From contig JAKAHR010000012.1 of assembly GCA_021825365.1 (NCBI GenBank), forward strand, positions 1-64,000: DNA of 64,000 nt, written 5' to 3'. A program made the translations under genes and the position numbers. The DNA is from Nitrospirota bacterium. GTDB taxonomy: Bacteria > Nitrospirota > Thermodesulfovibrionia > Thermodesulfovibrionales > UBA6898. The notes under the pieces were generated by a model. That model saw only the letters and a program-made list of their open reading frames with translations. It had not been told where the DNA came from and did not search any database. This document shows, piece after piece, positions 58,782-64,000 of this stretch (within the stretch, counting starts at the first letter, position 1; each line of letters opens with the position of its first letter).

Positions 58782-61700
58782 TCAGCCTTCCTTCTGCTTC
58801 CCGTCCGGAAGATCATCCGGCGGGTCCGGCTGCGCTGGAACCGGTTCACCTGATGGTGATTCGTCCTTCTTCGTCCCGAAACGCTCGCTCATCCGGTCAA
58901 AGAGGTAGAACAGAAGCGGCACATAGAGCATCGCCAGGGTCGTCTCGCCGATCATGCCTCCGATTATCCCGGTCCCTATCGAATGGCGCGCATTGGCGCC
59001 CGCCCCCATCGCGACCGCAAGCGGAAGGCAGCCGAACGCGAAGGCCAGAGAGGTCATGATGATCGGCCGCAGCCTCTGCTCGCCCGCCTCGATCGTCGCC
59101 TCCATAATAGATTTCCCCTGCCTGCGCAGTTCGACCGCAAAGGAGACCCTCAGGATCGCGTTCTTCGCCCCCAGGCCGATGAGGACGAGCAGCCCTATCT
59201 GGAAGTAGACATCATTCTCAAGCCCCCTCAGCCAGTTGGCGGTCAGCGCGCCCAGGACGCCGAAGGGCACCGCCATCATCACCGAGCCGGGCAGGGTCCA
59301 GGACTCATACTGGGCGGCGAGGACGAGGAATACGATGACAAGCCCGAAGACAAAGGCTATGGCGGAGGTGCCCCCTGCCTTCTTTTCCTCGAAGGCGAGA
59401 CCGGACCACCCGAAGGTGTAGCCGTGCGGCAGGACGTCATGCGCCACCTCCTCCATCGCAGCTAGCGCCTGACCCGAGCTGAATCCCGGGGCAGCGCTGC
59501 CGTTGACCTTTGCTGCGGGGAAGCCGTTGAAATGGGGCAGCAGGTCGGGGCCGGTCACCCACCGGGTCGTGACGATCGACGAAAGCGGCACCATCTCCCC
59601 CTGGCTTGAGCGCGTATAGAGGCGCGTCAGGTCGCCAGGGTCCTGACGGTATTTCGGCTCGGATTGGAGAATGACCCACCACACCCTGCTGAACTCGTTG
59701 TACTGGCTTACCGTCAGTGACCCGAACTGCGCCTGAATGGCGCTGTAGACGTCCTGCACCGGGACCCCGAGGAGGTTCGCCTTGTCGCGGTCCACATCCG
59801 CGCTGAGCTGTCTCGTCCTGGCCCGAAAGGTAGTGCTCAGGCCAACAAGCTCCGGCCGGCCGGCCGCCTTTGTGAGGAATTGCCTGGTGATCTCCTCCAG
59901 CTTCGCAGGCTCTCCCGCGGCCGTATCCTGGATCCAGAACTCGAACCCGCCGGTGGTGCCGATGCCGGGGATCGCGGGCGGGGCTATTGGGATGACCAGC
60001 CCTTCCCTGATTTCACGCGCCTCCCTGTTGAGGCCCATCAGAATGGAGCGCGCGTTTTCGGCACGGGCCTTCTTCACGGATGAATACCGCTCCTCAAAGG
60101 GCTTGAGCGTCACGAAGAAGCTCCCGGCATTTGTCTTGAAGCCGCTGTCCAGGAGACTATAGCCGGCGAACTGCGTGCGGTTCTCAACGCCCGGCAGCTT
60201 TGCGAAGATCCCGTCCACGCGCTTCGTCACCGCCTTCGTCCGGTCCAGGCTGGCCGCATCCGGCATGATGATCATCGCCATGACGTACCCCTGGTCCTCG
60301 TTCGGCACAAAACTTGTCGGAAGTATCGTAAAGAGGTGCACGATCGACCATACCAGCGCCGCAAGCACCACAAAGGCGATGATCATCCGGTTTATCACCA
60401 TCGTCACCGCATTTCCGAACGATCGGGTGATACCGTCGACCCCGCGGTTAAACCAGGCGAAGAAACCCCGGGTGGGGGGCGTGGTGTGTCGCAGCAGGAC
60501 CCCGCACATCGCGGGCGTGAGGGTGAGGGCTATGAAGCCGGATACGGCGACCGAAATAACGATCGTTATCGCGAACTGTTTATACAGCTGGCCGGTCGTT
60601 CCCGGCAGGAAGGCCGCAGGGATGAAGACGGACGCCATGACGAGAACGACCGCAACGAGAGAGCCGGATATCTCTCCCATCGCCTTTATCGTCGCCTCTT
60701 TCGGCGACAGATGGAACCTCGCCATATTCCGCTCGACGTTCTCGACAACGACGATCGCATCGTCCACGACCATGCCGATGGCCAACACCAGCCCGAAGAG
60801 GGTGAGAAGATTGATCGAGAAGCCGAGCGCCAGCATGCCGCTAAAGGTACTGATGAGGGCGACGACGATAGCCACGACGCAGATGATCGTGGTGCGGAAA
60901 CTCTGCAGGAACAGGAAGACGACGAGCACGACCAGGACGATCGCCTCAAAGAGCGTCTTTTTGACCTCGTCTATCGACAGCCGCACAAAATCGTTTGTGT
61001 CGAGCGAGACGACGTAGTCGATCCCCTCCGGAAAACGGGACTTCATATCCGCAAGGGTCTTGCGGACCGCCTTCGAGACCGCCAGCCCGTTGGCGCCCGG
61101 CTGCTGGTAGACGGCGATGAAGGTCGCGGGGATGCCATCCAGGCTTGCATCGAGTATATACTGCCTGAGGCCGACCTCTGCGCGCGCGACGTCCTTCAGC
61201 CTCACGATCGCGCTGCTGTCCTGGCTGGCGCGCAGGATAATGTCTTCGTACTGTGCCGGCTGGGTAAAAGGCCTCTGCGTGACGACCGGGAAGGTCTGCT
61301 GCACCGGCCCTGCGGTCGGCTGCTGGCCGATCTGCCCCGCCCCGTACAGGGCGTTCTGTTTCGTGACCGCCTGCTGGATGTCGCTGGTGGTGATCCCCAG
61401 GGAGGTCATCCTGTCGGGGTTCATCCAGATGCGCATCGCCTGGTCCGGCACGCCCATGATCTGGGCCTGTCCGGCGCCGGGCACGCGCTTGAGCGCGTCG
61501 AGGACATAGACATTCGCATAGTTGGCGACATATTCGCTGCTGTAGCGCTCCGCCTTTGAGAAGACGCCGATCAGCATCATGATCGACGAGGCCTTCTTCT
61601 GCACCGAGACACCCTGTTGCGTTACCGCCTGAGGCAGTTGGGGGAGCGCAAGATTCACCCGGTTCTGCACCTGCACCTGCGCGATGTCCGGGTCGGTGTT

Positions 61701-61991
61701 GAGGGTGAAATAGACGGTGAGGCTCAACTGCCCGTTGGAGGAGCTCGTCGACGACATGTATAGCATGTTGTCGACCCCGTTGATCTGGGCCTCGATCGGC
61801 GCGGCGACGGAGTCTGCCAGCGTTTGTGAATCGGCCCCGGGGTATGTGGCCGAGACCGTCACCTGCACCGGCGTGATGGTGGGGTACTGCTCGACAGGCA
61901 GGCCGGCCATGGCGACGAGGCCCGCAAGACAGATGATCGTTGCGATCACCGTCGCAAAGATCGGCCTTTCGATAAAGAATTTGGAGAACAT
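58782..61991 (-). CDS. RND multidrug efflux pump, HAE1 family (AcrB/MexB-like)
   Basis: 1069 residues, standard for HAE1. Twelve membrane spans with two large periplasmic loops. Landmarks are FFIERPIFATVIATIICLAG, GADSQTLADSVAAPIEAQIN, GMVVDDAIVVVENVERNMAR with the proton-relay Asp pair, and FGVLGALTANWLRGLENDVY. The TM10 segment that is usually AKNAILIVEFA reads AKNAILRVSFAVEL, so Lys is kept but Ile and Glu are replaced by Arg and Ser. It exports hydrophobic compounds driven by protons. It is encoded between the adaptor and outer-membrane factor genes. Confidence 0.96.
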   Translation of the reverse strand: MFSKFFIERPIFATVIATIICLAGLVAMAGLPVEQYPTITPVQVTVSATYPGADSQTLADSVAAPIEAQINGVDNMLYMSSTSSSNGQLSLTVYFTLNTDPDIAQVQVQNRVNLALPQLPQAVTQQGVSVQKKASSIMMLIGVFSKAERYSSEYVANYANVYVLDALKRVPGAGQAQIMGVPDQAMRIWMNPDRMTSLGITTSDIQQAVTKQNALYGAGQIGQQPTAGPVQQTFPVVTQRPFTQPAQYEDIILRASQDSSAIVRLKDVARAEVGLRQYILDASLDGIPATFIAVYQQPGANGLAVSKAVRKTLADMKSRFPEGIDYVVSLDTNDFVRLSIDEVKKTLFEAIVLVVLVVFLFLQSFRTTIICVVAIVVALISTFSGMLALGFSINLLTLFGLVLAIGMVVDDAIVVVENVERNMARFHLSPKEATIKAMGEISGSLVAVVLVMASVFIPAAFLPGTTGQLYKQFAITIVISVAVSGFIALTLTPAMCGVLLRHTTPPTRGFFAWFNRGVDGITRSFGNAVTMVINRMIIAFVVLAALVWSIVHLFTILPTSFVPNEDQGYVMAMIIMPDAASLDRTKAVTKRVDGIFAKLPGVENRTQFAGYSLLDSGFKTNAGSFFVTLKPFEERYSSVKKARAENARSILMGLNREAREIREGLVIPIAPPAIPGIGTTGGFEFWIQDTAAGEPAKLEEITRQFLTKAAGRPELVGLSTTFRARTRQLSADVDRDKANLLGVPVQDVYSAIQAQFGSLTVSQYNEFSRVWWVILQSEPKYRQDPGDLTRLYTRSSQGEMVPLSSIVTTRWVTGPDLLPHFNGFPAAKVNGSAAPGFSSGQALAAMEEVAHDVLPHGYTFGWSGLAFEEKKAGGTSAIAFVFGLVIVFLVLAAQYESWTLPGSVMMAVPFGVLGALTANWLRGLENDVYFQIGLLVLIGLGAKNAILRVSFAVELRRQGKSIMEATIEAGEQRLRPIIMTSLAFAFGCLPLAVAMGAGANARHSIGTGIIGGMIGETTLAMLYVPLLFYLFDRMSERFGTKKDESPSGEPVPAQPDPPDDLPDGKQKEG

Positions 61992-62003
61992 CGCCCCGGA
62001 TTC

Positions 62004-63218
62004 CTATCTCGCGGCCCTGTCGTCAGCGGCCTTCGACACGGCACCCGCCGGCTCTGCCGCAGCCCCGGCTTCACGCGGTTTCACCGTCACCGTCATACCG
62101 GGCCGGAGGGTGAGTCCCCCATCGACGACTATCTGCTCACCAGCCTCAATGCCCTCGGATATGAACCAGTCGTCTCCATGCCATTGGCCGACCACGACCG
62201 GCCGCTGCTCCGCTTTGCCGTCCTTTCCAATGACCCAGACGAAGTGCCCCTTTGATCCCTGTTGCACCGCCCGCTGGGGCAGCAGGATCGCCTTCGGCCG
62301 TATCGCCCCCTTCAGCCTGACGCGTACATACTGGTTCGGGTGCAGAACACCCTTCGGGTTCTCGACAGTCGCGCGGAGGAGGAAGGTGCCGGTCTGCGCG
62401 CTATAGGACGGCTCGGCAAACGTTATCCGGCCCGTATACGGGTAGAGGGAGCCGTCTACGAGGATGACCTCGATCTCGTAGTTTTGACCACCGGGCGCCC
62501 GCAGCAGGCCGCGACCAAGCTGGTCCCGGTAGCTCTGCATCTCATTTTCGGAGAGGCTGAAATTGACCCAGATCGGCGAGAGCACCGCAACCGTGGTGAG
62601 GAGGCTGTTCTGGGTGCTGATATAGGTGCCGTCGGTCTGGAGGGCGGCACTGCTGATGCCGTTCACCGGCGACGTGATGGTCGTGTAGGAAAGATTCAGC
62701 CTCGCTGTTTCGACCTGCGCCTTCGCCTGCTCAACGTCCGCGGCCGCGGACTGGTAGCGGCCGGTCGCATCGTCGAGGTCCTTCTGCGAAAGAGCATTCT
62801 GCTCGGTAAGCGGCTTGGTGCGCTCCAGGTTCAGACGGGCGGTTTCAAGCGCGGCCTCCTGCTTGGCAAGGGCCGCCCTGGCCTGGTCGAGCTGGACCCG
62901 GAAGGGTTTGGCGTCCATCTGGAAAAGCACCTGCCCTTCCCTCACCGCCGACCCCTCGGTGTACATGCGCCTGTCGAGGAAGCCGCTCACCCGCGCCTGT
63001 ATGTTGACGAGATGGGAACTCTGCGTCTGAGCGACGTATTCGAAGGCGACCGGTACATCCCTTCGCACCGCCTCCATCACCGAGACAACGGGGGGGGCGG
63101 GAGCCGGTGCCTTCTTATCTCCCCTGCACGCCGGAAGGACAAGGCCGGCCGCAATAATTGTTACCGCTATAAGAACATCCTCACGCCATGAAAGATACCG
63201 TGCTCGTCTCTGCTCCAT
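62004..63218 (-). CDS. RND efflux periplasmic adaptor (AcrA/MexA-like)
   Basis: 404 residues behind GAGGGGACCTGCCG. Lipobox in AAGLVLPACRG. Adaptor features are VNIQARVSGFLDRRMYTEGS (lipoyl half), the alpha-hairpin (about 105-165, ARAALAKQEAALETARLNLE), TTITSPVNGISSAALQTDGT, the beta-barrel and membrane-proximal domain. It links the inner-membrane pump to the outer-membrane factor. It is the first gene of the operon; no regulator gene is adjacent within the window. Confidence 0.96.
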   Translation of the reverse strand: MEQRRARYLSWREDVLIAVTIIAAGLVLPACRGDKKAPAPAPPVVSVMEAVRRDVPVAFEYVAQTQSSHLVNIQARVSGFLDRRMYTEGSAVREGQVLFQMDAKPFRVQLDQARAALAKQEAALETARLNLERTKPLTEQNALSQKDLDDATGRYQSAAADVEQAKAQVETARLNLSYTTITSPVNGISSAALQTDGTYISTQNSLLTTVAVLSPIWVNFSLSENEMQSYRDQLGRGLLRAPGGQNYEIEVILVDGSLYPYTGRITFAEPSYSAQTGTFLLRATVENPKGVLHPNQYVRVRLKGAIRPKAILLPQRAVQQGSKGHFVWVIGKDGKAEQRPVVVGQWHGDDWFISEGIEAGEQIVVDGGLTLRPGMTVTVKPREAGAAAEPAGAVSKAADDRAAR

Positions 63219-63348
63219 CGGCAGGTCCCCTCTTTCAAAGCGCCTGTGTTCCCCTTAAAAAAAGCGTATCATCTTTAGACAGTAATGCAATCGATTTTTG
63301 GAAGAGCCGGTACTCTGCCCGGTTATGTCTTCTGAAATAGAGTAAGAT

Positions 63349-64000
63349 TCAGAATCCCGGCGCACCCGTCGGCGCCAGGTCCCAGTACGTGACAGAGCCT
63401 TCGTGCCACTTGACGAACCGTGCATTTCCATCCTGTGAGACAACGACAACAAGTGCATCATGCACCTCGCGGCAGAGTCGATAAGCGGCACGGTGGCGGG
63501 TGCCGACCTCTTCGATCAGTTCCTGTCGCGTGAGCCGCCCTTCTGCATCGAGGGCATGGGTAATGGCTTCACCTTCGTCATCTTCTCCGGTAATCACTCC
63601 GCCGAAGCCGAGGAGGTCCTGACGCTTGGTCATGACCACGGCCCCGTCAACGGCGGAAAGCGCGGCGATGAAATGGGCAAGGTCGAAAATCGCCTCATCG
63701 AGGAGCGCGATCTCCTCGCTCCGGCTGGTAACGTATTCCTGCCAGCCGACCACCTTCGCGGAGTTGTCCGACTCTCCGTGGAGTTCGGCAAAGGTGTTCA
63801 TGATCCTCAGGATGAGGGTGCGAAACCGCTGCCGCGGCTCTTCTTCACGGAACTGGTACTTGAGGGAAATGTGGCGGTCCGTATCGGCCGGCAGATAGAC
63901 CAGCATCCCGCCGTGTCGGGAGTCCCGGATCAGGCTGACGATGCGGCGCGCAACCTGCTGGGCGATAAATCTGCCGAATTTCGGGTCAAGGGTCGCCCAG
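63349..64000 (-). CDS. Diadenylate cyclase (DAC/DisA_N)-like protein, N-terminus cut by window edge
   Basis: The frame is open to the window end, so the N-terminus is missing; 216 codons are visible. The visible start (KFGRFIAQQVARRIVSLIRD, SRHGGMLVYLPAD) leads to a helical region and the DAC-type C-terminal part: the DGA motif in LSAVDGAVVMTKRQ, FGGVI, and the RHR motif in VGTRHRAAYRLCREVHDALV, then VVVSQDGNARFV. DGA and RHR are the catalytic motifs of c-di-AMP synthases. Some relatives act as nucleotide sensors rather than cyclases. Its 130-bp downstream gap separates it from the RND operon. Confidence 0.78.
   Translation of the reverse strand, partial: WATLDPKFGRFIAQQVARRIVSLIRDSRHGGMLVYLPADTDRHISLKYQFREEEPRQRFRTLILRIMNTFAELHGESDNSAKVVGWQEYVTSRSEEIALLDEAIFDLAHFIAALSAVDGAVVMTKRQDLLGFGGVITGEDDEGEAITHALDAEGRLTRQELIEEVGTRHRAAYRLCREVHDALVVVVSQDGNARFVKWHEGSVTYWDLAPTGAPGF

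Noticed and set aside
1-64000. CRISPR arrays, insertion sequences, prophage genes, integrases and rRNA/tRNA genes
   Set aside because: None could be supported; no regularly spaced repeats, transposase or integrase motifs were found.

Overview
The window is a stretch of a Gram-negative bacterial chromosome of fairly high GC. It is densely packed with short intergenic gaps. I see no rRNA, tRNA, insertion sequence, phage or CRISPR array. An outer membrane is implied by the RND efflux tripartite set, an Mla/Pqi-type lipid transport operon, many lipobox proteins and L,D-transpeptidases. The gene content (YeeE/TusA/rhodanese sulfur cassette, two-CW sensor kinase, PilZ-DUF4388-DnaJ-TPR protein, STAS-MlaE fusion, DUF2318 protein) suggests a Nitrospirota or Desulfobacterota-like lineage. 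That placement is inference from gene families, not a tree.

Layout. 1-2.5 kb (minus): sulfur uptake and relay operon (YeeE/YedE permease, TusA, two small membrane proteins, rhodanese). 2.6-4.7 kb (minus): GT39-type glycosyltransferase and a TusA-like protein lacking the catalytic Cys. 4.9-15.6 kb (plus): tandem PhnD-type binding protein, sensor kinase and sigma54 regulator, then wall and housekeeping genes (amidase, GerMN protein, murI, rph, ftsH, folP). 15.5-17.5 kb (minus): SNase, ftsY and a DUF2318 lipoprotein. 17.6-25.5 kb: nagZ, DUF72, DoxX, a thioredoxin-reductase-like flavoprotein, the PilZ multidomain protein, a pfpI remnant and a YyaL-type protein. 25.5-30.1 kb: glutaredoxin, a run of small unknown genes ending in a YajD-type HNH protein, a cupredoxin, nth and a PAS histidine kinase. 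30.2-35.6 kb (plus): epimerase, PutA and glutamate dehydrogenase, a route from proline to 2-oxoglutarate. 35.6-39.7 kb: CoA-ligase alpha-type protein and dihydrolipoyl acyltransferase, divergent from a dihydrolipoyl dehydrogenase. 39.7-43.5 kb (minus): MlaE-MlaF-MlaD-PqiC lipid transport. 43.6-47.7 kb (plus): candidate terminated leader RNA, then DUF3313, DUF3300, DUF2950 and YdiK genes. 47.8-50.9 kb (minus): Tat-exported metallo-beta-lactamase-fold enzyme and a PAS protein behind a GEMM-I (cyclic di-GMP class I) riboswitch. 51-57.3 kb: M23 peptidase, two L,D-transpeptidases flanking an alanine-zipper lipoprotein, an exported acetolactate-decarboxylase-like protein and a lipoprotein. 57.4-63.2 kb (minus): RND efflux operon. 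63.3 kb to the end: truncated diadenylate-cyclase-like protein.

Main points of interest: (1) a GEMM-I riboswitch with an overlapping terminator ahead of a kinase-less PAS protein, plus a decayed copy of its 3' part at the end of the same gene; (2) a repeated leaderless layout in which a near-perfect -10 box sits 5-6 bases before ATG with no Shine-Dalgarno sequence; (3) a 17-bp tandem duplication that puts the Shine-Dalgarno-linked start of the Tat metallo-hydrolase out of frame; (4) a pfpI gene reduced in frame to its two ends; (5) a short terminated transcript candidate at 43.6 kb; (6) substitutions at conserved positions in Nth, a TusA paralog, an amidase and the RND pump; (7) a candidate lipoprotein-to-peptidoglycan tethering set.
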